Shown here: positions 28,183-40,100 of the stretch, in pieces
How the letters are laid out: the number at the start of each line of letters is the position of its first letter
Position numbering within the stretch: position 1 is the first letter of the stretch
Assembly (NCBI RefSeq): GCF_030867145.1
Contig: NC_134419.1
Coordinates: forward strand, 7,033,501-7,097,500
Direction of reading: 5' to 3'
DNA: 64,000 nt
DNA from: Opisthocomus hoazin
Lineage: Eukaryota; Chordata; Aves; Opisthocomiformes; Opisthocomidae
The notes under the pieces: model-generated
What the model saw: only the letters and a program-made list of their open reading frames with translations
Database searches by the model: none
Told to the model about the DNA's origin: nothing
Position numbers and translations under genes: made by a program

Positions 28183-31100
28183 CTGGCTGTTAAGAAAATG
28201 CCATTTCCTTTGCAGAAGAGTCATGTTATAAATTTCACATCAGACCTCAGTATTTTTAAACATTTTCATTTTATTTTCTTCCTTATGCCATGCAAAAAAC
28301 ATTGCCTTAGTCAAAGGCCAATTGCTTTGCATTTAGTCTCCTTTACTCCACACTCGTTCTTTTTCTAATTCATGTCATAAAATCTCCACTACGTGCCACA
28401 AGCCTTCACCTCACTAACCTCACAGTTTTTGAGGTAGTCGGCAAAAAATGCACGTAGTTCTTGACTGTATGTAAAACCATTAAAACAACATAAAACTATG
28501 AATTAACAAGTTGCAATGTAACCCTAGGCATTTCAGGCTTCTGACTAATGTAGACAATAATGCTCAACATACGATTTGTTGAACTCTATTAAGGACTGAC
28601 GTGCGGAAAGCAGACTCCACAATCTGTAAGACTGTCAAGTAGCTATGTTTATTCGGCGCCAGGGGGCATGGGGGGTAGCCCCACCAAAGCCGTGCACGCC
28701 GGACAGTAACTTGCCTCTTCAATTTATACAGTCAAGTATTACATATTCATCAGATTTCCCAATCCACCTATACATATGCATGACCCAACCGCGCTTGTGC
28801 AGTGCCTCCTGGTGGTGGTCATCAGGGCTCCCAAGATGAAGGCTCATCCTCTTCATCTCGGTGTTTGCTGATTGACCTTTGTTTCTGAGCAAACTCAGGT
28901 CTCTTCTGGCTCCCATCCAAACTGCAAGGTCAGTCTTAGTGGGTCCTAGGCGACTCCCCAGCCCTTATCAGGAACTACCCCCTTTGTAAGGAAATGCAAG
29001 ACTTTGCCTCAGTTAATTTAAGCACTATCAGTTCTCTGCACAGCAACTATCAGGCAGTGCTGCTTCTACTAAATTCCTTAACTATTAGGCAAGGCTGCTT
29101 CTACTAAAATCTCTTTAACCCTTTCCTTCAGGACAATGTGCTGTTAGTACTTACAGGTATCTTACGATGGACTCTGTTCACTCTAGTGACCAAACCACGC
29201 TCTCCAGCCACCAGTTTGTACTCCAGTTTAGCAGTGTCAGCTCCATAGGCTGGTTCTGGCAGATTCACAGAGAGGATGCTTACCAAAGTGTCTGGAAACA
29301 CCACACTATGCGAATGAAAAAGGTCATTAGAGTGGGAACCAACATAGAAAAGAAACAAACATTCAAGTCAATAGTTCTAAAAACAAGCAGGCCAAGACCT
29401 TCCAACACCCAGCTATTACTTCTTCCATTCAGAGGATACACAAGGATGCCTTGTAGTTTTTCTGGCACAAAACTTGGAAATCTTGTATGTCAGAGAAAAA
29501 GGAAAAAAAGGTATCAGCGTATGATTTCCTGTGGCATTCTCGAGAGTATAGAAGGATAACACCTACCTTTAATAAAGAATTAATTTTCAAAGACTAAATT
29601 AACTCTCAGTAAAGTGTGTTTGCTATATATTAACAATGCAAAAAAAAAATGTGTTAGAGGTAGCTGCAGAGAAGACATTTGGAAGATTCATAACTTTACC
29701 TGAAACAGAAGTGGTTGTGATAAAGTCAAAACAGGTATAAATGCGTTTTATCACTTTAAGGAATCTTTCATGATGGTTAAAAATTGTGAAATGCCCCAGA
29801 GTATTAAAATACGGCATTTCTATTAAAAATTCAAAACCTACACTGTTAAGACCTGGTGAAATACAGGCTTTTAAAGATATTTCAAATAAATGATTCTCCC
29901 TTTCATGACGCTCTTTCGTGCTCTTACAGTAGAACGACTATCCAGTTTCTTTCAACAGACAGTGTGGATCAGACGTTAGCAGGGATGCTACGTGGGGGGG
30001 ATTTAACATATTCATAGAGTTACGAGCGGAAACCTGTGTAATACACCACACTTCACTGCCGCTCTGTAGCAGTTTCTTCCACGGCCACACACCAGAGTTC
30101 TCTCAGCTTGTTGAACGTGCTGCCCACGGTTGACGGCCATTCCAGCAGAGGCTCTGATAGCTTTCTGTTCTAGCAGATTATTCTGATTACCAGAAGGGTT
30201 ATCAGTTACTTTCATACTGAGCTTACTATGCATTTCCTTTCTCCTGCAAAAATATGCCATCTCCTACCTCCTCCAAAGATAACAACTGAGATGCAGTGAA
30301 AATTAAATGAAAGAAAGGAAGCATTTATTTTCATCTGCACTGGAGATTTTAATTGGCACTACTTAATTTGCTGTCTTGGTCACAGAATCACAGAATCACA
30401 GAATAGTAGGGGTTGGAAGGGACCTCTGTGGGTCATCTAGTCCAACCCCCCCGCCGAAGCAGGGTCACCTACAGCAGGCTGCACAGGACCTTGTCCAGGC
30501 GGGTCTTGAATATCTCCAGAGAAGGAGACTCCACAACCTCCCTGGGCAGCCTGTGCCAGGGCTCCGTCACCCTCAGAGAGAAGAAGTTCCTCCTCATGTT
30601 CAGACGGAACTTCCTGTGCCTCAGTTTGTGTCCACTACCCCTTGTCCTGTCACTGGGCACCACTGAAAAGAGCTTGGCCCCATCCTCCTGACACCCACCC
30701 TTCAGATATTTGTAGGCATTTATAAGGTCCCCTCGCAGCCTTCTCTTCTTCAGGCTGAACAAGCCCAGTTCCCTCAACCTCTCCTCGTAGGGGAGATGCT
30801 CCAGTCCCCTCACCATCCTTGTAGCCCTCCGCTGGACTCTCTCCAGTAGCTCTTCATCCTTCTTGAACTGGGGAGCCCAGAACTGGACACAGTACTCCAG
30901 ATGAGGCCTCACCAGGGCAGCGTAGAGGGGGAGGAGAACCTCCCTTGTCCTGCTGGCCACACTCTTCTTGATGCACCCCAGGATCCCATTGGCCTTCTTG
31001 GCAGCCAGGGCACACTGCTGGCTCATAGTTAACCTGTCGTCCACCAGGACACCCAGGTCCCTCTCCGCAGAGCTGCTCTCCAGCAGGTCCACCCCAAGCC

Positions 31101-34100
31101 TGTACTGGTGCATGGGGTTGTTCCTCCCCAGGTGCAGGACCCTGCACTTTCCCTTGTTGAACCTCATCAGGTTCCTCTCTGCCCAGCTCTCCAGCCTATC
31201 CAGGTCACGCTGAATGGCAGCACAGCCTTCTGGTGTATCTACCACACCTCCCAGTTTGGTGTCGTCAGCAAACTTGCTGAGGGTACATTCTAACTCTTCA
31301 TCCAGGTCGTTGATGAAGAAGTTAAACAAGACTGGGCCCAGTACTGACCCCTGAGGGACACCACTTGTCACCAGCCTCCAACTAGACTCAGCGCCGCTGA
31401 TGACAACCCTCTGAGTTCTGCCATTCAGCCAATTCTCTATCCACTTCACCGACCACTCATCCAGCCCACACTTCCTCAGCTTCCCCAGGAGGATATCATG
31501 GGAGACTGTGTCGAAAGCCTTGCTGAAGTCGAGGTAGATAACATCCACAGCTCTCCCTTCGTCTGCCCAGCCAGTCATGTCATCGTAGAAAGCTATCAGA
31601 TTGGTCAGGCATGATTTCCCCTTGGTGAATCCATGCTGACTACTCCTGATAACCTTCTTTTCTTCCACTTGCTTGGTGATGGCCTCCAGGATAAGCTGCT
31701 CCATCACCTTTCCCGGGATGGAGGTGAGGCTGACCGGCCTGTAGTTCCCTGGGTCCTCCTTCTTGCCCTTTTTGAAGATTGGAGTGACATTGGCCTTTCT
31801 CCAGTCCTCGGGCACCTCTCCTGTCCTCCAGGACCTCTCAAAGATGATGGAGAGTGGCTCAGCAATGACATCCGCCAGCTCCCTCAGCACTCGTGGGTGC
31901 ATTCCATCGGGGTCCATGGATTTGTGGACATCCAGATCGCTTAAGCGATCCCTCACACAGTCCTCCTCGACCAAGGGAAAGTCGTGCTCTTTGTAGGCTT
32001 CTTCTCTTACCTCCGGGGCCTGGGATTCCTGAGGGCCAGTCTTAGCACTGAAGACTGAAGCAAAGAAGGCATTCATTAGCTCTGCCTTCTCCGCATCCTC
32101 CGTCACCAGGACACCCGCCTCATTCAGCAGCGGCCCCACGTTGTCCCTAGCCTTCCTTTTGCTGCTGATGTAGTTGAAGAAGCCCTTCTTGTTGTTTTTG
32201 ACATCCCTTGCCAGCTTCAATTCCAGGTGAGCCTTGGCCTTCCTTGTCGCATCCCTGCATGCTCTCACTACGTTTCTGTACTCTTCCCAAGTGGCCTGTC
32301 CCTCTTTCCACATGCCATGCACCTTTCTCTTCTGCCTGATCTCCGCTAGAAGCTCCTTGTTTAACCATGCAGGTCTCCTGCCTCCTTTGCTAAATTTCTT
32401 TCTCAGGGGGATGCATTGCTCCTGTGCATGGAAGAAGTGTTGTTTAAAAAGCGACCAGCACTCATGGACCCCCCTGCCTTCGAGAGCCCTGGCCCACGGG
32501 ATTCCTCCCAGTAGCTCCTTGAAGAGGGCAAAGTCAGCCCTCCTGAGGTCCAGGGTTTTGATCCTGCTTATCGCCCTGCTTCCTCCACGCAGGATCCTGA
32601 ACTCGACCATTTCATGGTCACTGCAGCCGAGTCTACCTCCAACCTTCACGTCCTCCACCAGTCCCTCCTTGTTTGTTAACACGAGGTCCAGCAGCGCGCC
32701 TTTCCTTGTTGGTTCCTCCACCACTTGCATCAGAAAGTTATCATCGATGCTCTGTAGGAACCTCCTGGATTGCGCCTGCCTAGCTGTATGGTCTTCCCAG
32801 CTGATGTCAGGGTGGTTGAAGTCCCCCATGAGAACCAGAGCCTGTGACTGTGAGGCTGCTTGCAGCTGCCTGTAGAAGGCTTCATCAACCTCCTCCTCCT
32901 GGTCAGGTGGCCTGTAGTATACACCCACCATAATGTCACCCGTGTGAGCCTGTCCCTTAATTCTAACCCACAAGCTTTCAACTTGTTCCTCATTTGCCCC
33001 CAGGCCAAGCTCAATGCATTCCAGTTGCTCCCTCACATATAGAGCAACTCCCCCACCTCTCCTTGTTGACCTGTCTTTCCTAAAGAGTCTGTAGCCATCT
33101 ATGACAGCATGCCAGTCATGCGAGTTGTCCCACCAACTGAGTGACTTGTTGGTCCACAAGGCAGGTTACAGAGACATATTCTTACCTCTCTGCAGACCTG
33201 TGAAGAAATAAGGTGGAAATGTACACAAGCTGAGAGGAAGGAAGAAAGTCAGCAAGAAAGAGTGAGAAGAAAAAAAACAACTGCAGAAACACTGTCAGCT
33301 TCAATTCCCGTATGCAGATACTCTTCCTCTCGACTGCTCTGTTTTTTCACCAACTTGCGTGCTTTGAACTACATTTAAAACTAAAGAGAACTTGGAATTG
33401 TAGTCACTTTGTATTAAGAACAGAAAAAGCCACCCTTCTGGTGAAAAAAGATTTAATGTTTATTCAGTTTGTAAATTGCTCAAGACTGGCACAATGTCTT
33501 TATCCGTTTCCATTATCTTTATAGATGCTAGTGTTGCCACTCTATGTCAAAGGCAATGAAAAGGCCTCTAAAACAATAACAAAATATCCTCTTACAGTAT
33601 ATAAATGCTACATTAAAAAGCTTCTCAATAAAAACTGTCATCCTACAGAATATCACTTTAGTAATAATGGTAGCATAGTTTTATTTTGTATTGTGTCTCT
33701 GTGGATCCCAGATAGTATTTTCTGACTATACAGAGAAAATACGAAGCTTTGAGGAGAAGGAAGGGTGGCAAGGTTTGGAGCTGGAGTTCCTGACTTTTCT
33801 GGTTTTCTTTCGGTGTTAACTACTACCAGTCTTGCAAGCCCCAAAGTAGTTCCTGCCTCCCAAATGCTCTCATAGCATCATAGAATCATTTAGGTTGGAA
33901 AAGACCTTTAAGACCATTGAGTCCAATCGTAAACCTAACACTGTCAATTCTACCACTAAACCATGTCCCAAAGTGCCACATCCACACGTTTTTTGAACCC
34001 CTCCAGGGATGAGGACTCAACCACTGCCCTGGGCAGCCTGTTCCAATGTCTGACCACTCTTTCAGTAAAGAAATTTTTCCTAATATCCAATCTAAACCTC

Positions 34101-37100
34101 CCCCGGTGCAACTTATGACTGTCTCCTCTTGTCTTACTGCTTGCTACTTGTGAGAAGAGACTGACACCCATCTCACTACAACCTCCTTTCAAGCAGTTGT
34201 AGAGATCAATAAGGTCTTTGCTCAGCCTCCTTTTCTCCACGCTAAAAAACCCTCAGCCGCTCCTCATCAGACTTGTTCTCCAGACCCCTCACCAGCCTCA
34301 CTGCCCTTCTCTGGACACGCTCCAGCACCTCAATGCCCTTCTTGTAGTGAGGGGCCCAAAACTGAACACAGTTCTCCAGGTGCGGCCTCACCAGTGCTGA
34401 GTACAGGGGCACGATCCCTGCCCTGCTCCTGCTGGCCACACTATTCCTGACACAAGCCAGGATGCCGCTGGCCTTCTTGGCCACCTGGGCACACTGCTGG
34501 CTCATGTTCAGCTGGCTGTTGACCAACACCCCAAGGTCCTTTTCCACCAGGCAGCTTTCCAGCCACTCCTCCCCAAGCCTGCAGCATTGAGTGGGGTTGT
34601 GAGATGGACTCCTGAGATGCCCTCATATTTTCTTAGTTAGATCTCTACTAGAAATCGGGAATGGTGGGGGAGGGGGGGATATTTAAAATAAGATTAAATA
34701 GATTGAGTTGTTTGTTAGAAAGACTTTCGGTTCTTGGAGCAGCTTCATGTTGAGAAGTTAGATGTCAATAAAACAATAAAAATGCCAATACTTGGTCACT
34801 GTCTTCTGCTGACACTTCATTTTGAGACAGGTAACGCAATTCACTCCCCTAAGGAAAGACACTACAGTGGGAATCTCTTTGAGCTCTTGCATAGTGAACA
34901 AAATATGAAAACTATCTACATGAATCTAAATGGCGTACAGGCTAGCACAGCCAAGACATTCAAGTTTCCACAGCCCAAATAAAACGAAGATACAATCATA
35001 TGCAGGCACCTCTAATATACTAGACGGCATGACAAAGTAGCCAGTTGGAGCGGGGTTGACTTGCGACAGGCAAAGTTAGGGGAAAAAAAGAAAAGAGAAA
35101 AAAATGCAAGAAAGAAAAGAACTTCAGCTTCAGCAGAAATAATGCAGTTTTAATGGACCATGGAATATCAGGTAGTCACTAAGAAGATGACCTTTTCTCC
35201 GGTACTGAAATATCAAAGCCATAGAACACAAACAGTGATAAACCAACTTCAACTTTACAAAATCAATTTATGTGAAAATAAAAGAACAAAAGACATGACC
35301 TTTTCTTTACTATTAAATAAACCAAATTCATTCTACTGAAGTCTTCTTTTTGAACATGAGTTATTGCCTGACCTTTCTTATTCCACTGCAGGATGCAAAG
35401 TGATTGGGCAAGTATTGAAGCTCTTTTGCTCTTCCTAAATCCAAGTTTTGTGCCACCATAGAGGGGAAAACGTGCACACATTTCCTAACCTCAACACCGG
35501 AGCTTCTGTAAGTACCATCAGAGATCTGTAACATCTCCCTCAAAGTTGAGTCAAAGGCCACGCAGGCTAGGAAGCCGAAAAGGCTGGTGCTGAAACCAGA
35601 GTGGATATTTGGGCTGGGGACCCCGAGGCTAAAAGCAGTGAAGGCTGGGATATGACCAGCCATCCAAACCAGCGCTGCATCTCCTCAGAGGTCCTACAAC
35701 ACACATGGATAGTTCATGGCCTGTACAATGAAGATCATTAAAAGTGAGATATGTCTATGGGATATTATATCTATTATGTCAGCATTGCGGTATTAGACCT
35801 AATACTGATACCATTTTTTATGCTATTCTCAAAGAATCAGAAGCACAAAATACATTTCCTGAAATTATCCTTTCCTGTGGTATTACCACAAGGTGAGGCC
35901 TTGATCATTTATTGGATTCTCCTCACAAACTGTTTTATAAACAGCATGACATCAAATTAGAATGTAAATTAATAATAATTACATGATTAATGTAATGATA
36001 GTCTAAACATCATTCTACCTGTTATTTTTCTCTTGTGGGGGCAGTGCCCAAGTACTGTTCAACAGATGGATGTTGTGCACTGGGATAACTGCAAAATAGG
36101 TTTATTCATTGACAATAGAAATGTGTTATTATTTCCAATCCTTTTAATCCCAAGAACCATCTGTGGGCAAGTTATTTTATTTAATGTAGAAAAAAACCCC
36201 ATATGCATGTGCACTTGCATATGGGGAAATGTATATAGACATTAATTCATTAAGCCGCCATCCACCATTCTGAAAACGTTGTCAATAAGGCACTGCTTAT
36301 GCACCATCCCCATGCTTTAATGGGACAGACTTACAGTTACAGTAATCCTGACTGACTGGAAATCCAGAATAATTTTCTCAAAGAGAGTCAAATCACTTTA
36401 TTATGAGATCTACACGCAGAGAAATAACTCCTTTGCTTCTGGAAGGGGATTAGTTTACTACAGTCTGTATCATCATTTTCATCTCACTTTGGGTTTCCAT
36501 CCTCCTGTTTTCTTTTTTATCACTGAAAAAAACTGTCAGTGACATGAAACAGAACTAATCTGATGGCTCCTAGGGGCAGGAGAGCAGTTATGCTCAACAA
36601 AGTAGACTCTGGGAAAAGACAACCAAGAACTCTTTGAGATCAGGGGAAGTGGACAGGAGAACAGCACAACTGAAATTGTATCACCTAGCTATAAAATAAT
36701 AGTGCTCAAAGCCCAGAATATGAAATTATATGTCTCCATGCAGTATGGAAGGGACAGTCTTTTCCCCAACAAACGTAGAGAAGGTGGAGGGAATAACTAC
36801 TGGTATACTTGCAGCTGAAGGATAAAGAACATTAAGTGAGCAAAGATTCACCAGAGGCCCTGCGATACTGCTGATTTCGGGGCCCGCTTATCTATGGCTT
36901 CTAACAGCTGTGAGAGCCCTGAACAAAAGTCACAGGGTACTGTGAAAGGGTACTTTTACTGACAAAGCAGTCTTTTTCTGGATAAAGAAGAAAAAGGTTG
37001 CCATGGCAACCCTGACTGAATTCAGCACATCACATGCACCTAAAAGTCTATCTGCAAGGGCTCTCTTGAAAGTTGAGGGTTTGTCTGCTTCTTGCTAGGG

Positions 37101-40100
37101 ATCTCTGAAAATTATACAAAGGTTTTACAAATAAGGATTGCACAGGAAATGGATGGTGCTTTTGCATCCACCAGATCAAAGACTGCTCACAGGTACAATT
37201 ATCTATGCAAAAGGATAGCGATGTCTTTTTATTGAGGTTAAGTTTTCAAATGGGTGTAGAGACTGGAAAATCTGACGCATGCAAGGGACAAGTAAGGCCT
37301 GGCAGTTTTCTGTGAGAAGACAGGACGTACCAGAGGTCTCTACCTTTTTGCTAATGAAGCCTTATGTTTGCATCTGCTGATCTACTAGACTAGTTTCCTT
37401 CTTTATAGAATAAGGGAAAAGCAAAGAACCAAATATTGGAATCAAAGATACTGGAAGAACATGAGTTGTTTAGATGAGATGACAAGCATGAGAAAAAAAA
37501 AATTAAATGCAAAAACAATTAAGAACTAGGCAGAAACACAGGTAAAAAATGCTAGAAAGAAATAAAAATCAATTTCGCTTCTTGTCAAAGCAAAACAGAG
37601 AACACGAGCAGCATAAACTCAGAGCAGCATAAACACATCTCTAAAGCTAAAATTAAAAGTTTCTTTTATATATGCACTGCCCCCGGTCCCTCACCCTGTA
37701 AAGTCTGTGAAATTCTGGTGTGCGACAAGGCTCTGTCAGATGATCAACACTTGGATTCGGTAAACCATTTCAAATAAAAGAAAAAAAAAATTAGCACAAT
37801 GTTTACTAAGGACAAAGCAAGGCCACGTGGAAGCAAGCAACAGCTGCTTAGTAGCCCAGGTCTGAAGTATCATCCTGAGCAGCTCAACACAACTAAGATG
37901 TCCTTTCAGGTGACATGGACCGGAACCTGGACATTTCAGTCAAAGAGGTAAAATGTTCAACGATTCTTTGATTATTTCCACAGACATACAGCCCTGTTGT
38001 AGACATAACCCACCCTTACAGAAGATCACGGGCTAAAGGTTAAACAAATACCTTCGCTCCCTGCCACTTGGGGAACCCTCAAACAGTTTGGCAGATTTGT
38101 CAGCTTCCACAGAAACACACGAACAGAATACAGCACTTGGCTAATTTCTAAGAAAGAAGAGCTTGAAACATGTAGTGATGTAAGACACCTCTTTCTTATG
38201 CAATACCAACACTTTGGGGGAACTACTTAGAGAACAATTCACAAAGGCTTACTTCAGCCAAGATGCGCCACATTCTTTCTGCATCTCAGAAGAAGCCACT
38301 GGAGACAAGCTTCCCCACGTCAGCCCTCATAAATATCTCTGTAAAAGTTTGACATGAGAATTAACACACATCTATTTTTAAGTAAGAGCAAACAATATTT
38401 TGTGTAAGTTGAAGCCACAGTTCTACCCTGAGAAAACCCAATTTAAGTAATATATTTTTAAAAAATTATTAGTGGAAATAAACTATAATGAGATGGATTC
38501 ACCTGTACCACACCCCTGTTAGTCTTTACAGCTAGCAGTTCTAGTACACCAACTTCTAGCATTGCCAAATCACACAGGTTAGAACCAAACAGATTCATAT
38601 GGGAGCTGACTTGTCAAATGAGAAAGTAAATTACAGGATAAACTTGCATTTGTCACTAAAACCATCTATAGAAAAAGCAGAGAATCAAAATCAATCAAAA
38701 TCAAAAAGCTTCATTAAAAATCACAAAACGATGCACATGGGACCCAGCCGATCTTATCTGAGGACGGGGGGATGAACTCGGTAACTCCTGACAGTCCCTT
38801 CCAGCCCGGTTTTATATTAATTTCCATTAATCTTTCTCTTTCTCAGACACTCATTTACATATCTGAGTCCATGCTAGGCTTAGGATTTTTTTCTTCTAAC
38901 AGGGATGCCAATACACCACATTTCTGTTTACTTAGTCATCGTCAGTGAGTATTGTCTTGTAAGCAAGGACGTGTGTTTGCAAAGAATGTCTTTCTGTCAA
39001 TAGCTGGCAACAGCGGCATGGCAGAGCAGGGAAAACCGTACCTCAGAGAGTAGTAAGGCCATTTTACTTGGCACCACAACAGGAGATGCTACTTCTTACA
39101 AAGCTGTATTTTTAAAGAAGTAGATACAACTTAGTCACATCACAATTTCAAGACACAAAACGAGATGTCTTTTCTAAATACTGTATTACAACGCATAGCT
39201 TAGTATTAACATAGAAATCCACAGCCAGTTTGTCTCTAAGGGCCACAACAAACTGCCAGCTCAGCTAAATTTGATACTAATTATCTTTCACACAATGCAG
39301 AGGCATACAAATTAACATTCTTCAAAACTAGAATATAATTCTCTTCCCAGCAACTAAAGAAGTAACACAGGTATAACAGGGATCTACATGTAAAGTCAAG
39401 AGCCACACCGTGGAACACATTACATGCTATCAAATACATTTTAAAGAAACATTTTTCTGAATTCAATAGCTTCCATAGATTATATTGTCTTCATTTAGAC
39501 AGTGAAAGCAGTTTCTTTGATAAGGGAATCAGTAAGAATTAAAGCCTCTGTAGGTACAAGGAAAAGAAATTGCATAAAATTCTGCATGTTTAGAACATAG
39601 TTTCACAGCTTACAGACATGAAAAATATCAGAAAAAAATCTCACTTATTTGGAATCTGTGAAAAAGAATCTGTCACCCAGTTCTCCAAAGTGTTCAACGT
39701 TTCTAGCAAAGAGGAAGAAAATGGCAGAAATACAACTAGGTCAATGGCACGAGCAGGTTTTCAGGAAAATACAAAAAAATACAGTCTTTCAGCCTTAAAA
39801 CTAAGTTAAATTAGGGATCCAAAGTAGGTTGATTTATTAGAGCTTTCCGCTAGCTTTCACTGACATGAGGAAAAAAAACCCCACACCACTGAAGCAAAAT
39901 ATTCAGAGCATGTTTATCTGATTTCTCCTGTTTCACCAAGACCCATAGATACCTGCTCCCCATAGGTCAGAAGTGAAAATCAGGTAAATTTTGCTCTTCT
40001 TAAAACAACAAAAAAACCCCACCCAAATTATAAACCATTATCAGTATCAAGATTCAATATGCACATTGTTCTACTACAGTCCTTTTATCATATCTATAAC

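Larger units (their letters stand above)
28597..29130 (-). mobile_element. Solo LTR of an endogenous retrovirus
   Basis: About 534 bp with TG...CA ends, flanked on both sides by the 4-bp direct repeat GGAC (28593-28596 and 29131-29134), the mark of integrase-mediated insertion. On the minus strand it carries a TATA box and a downstream AATAAA in the right order. No internal retroviral genes, so it is a recombination product. It lies in the last intron of the unrecognised locus, in the same orientation. Confidence 0.85.

Noticed and set aside
38740-38810. Possible CR1-like relic (CCTGACAGTCCCTTCCAGCC)
   Set aside because: Only a short resemblance to a CR1 3' end; too diverged to call.
39042-39088. 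Exon-like ORF ([15 protein letters not shown]) on the minus strand
   Set aside because: Decent splice sites, but its phase fits neither neighbour in the unrecognised locus; possibly an alternative exon.
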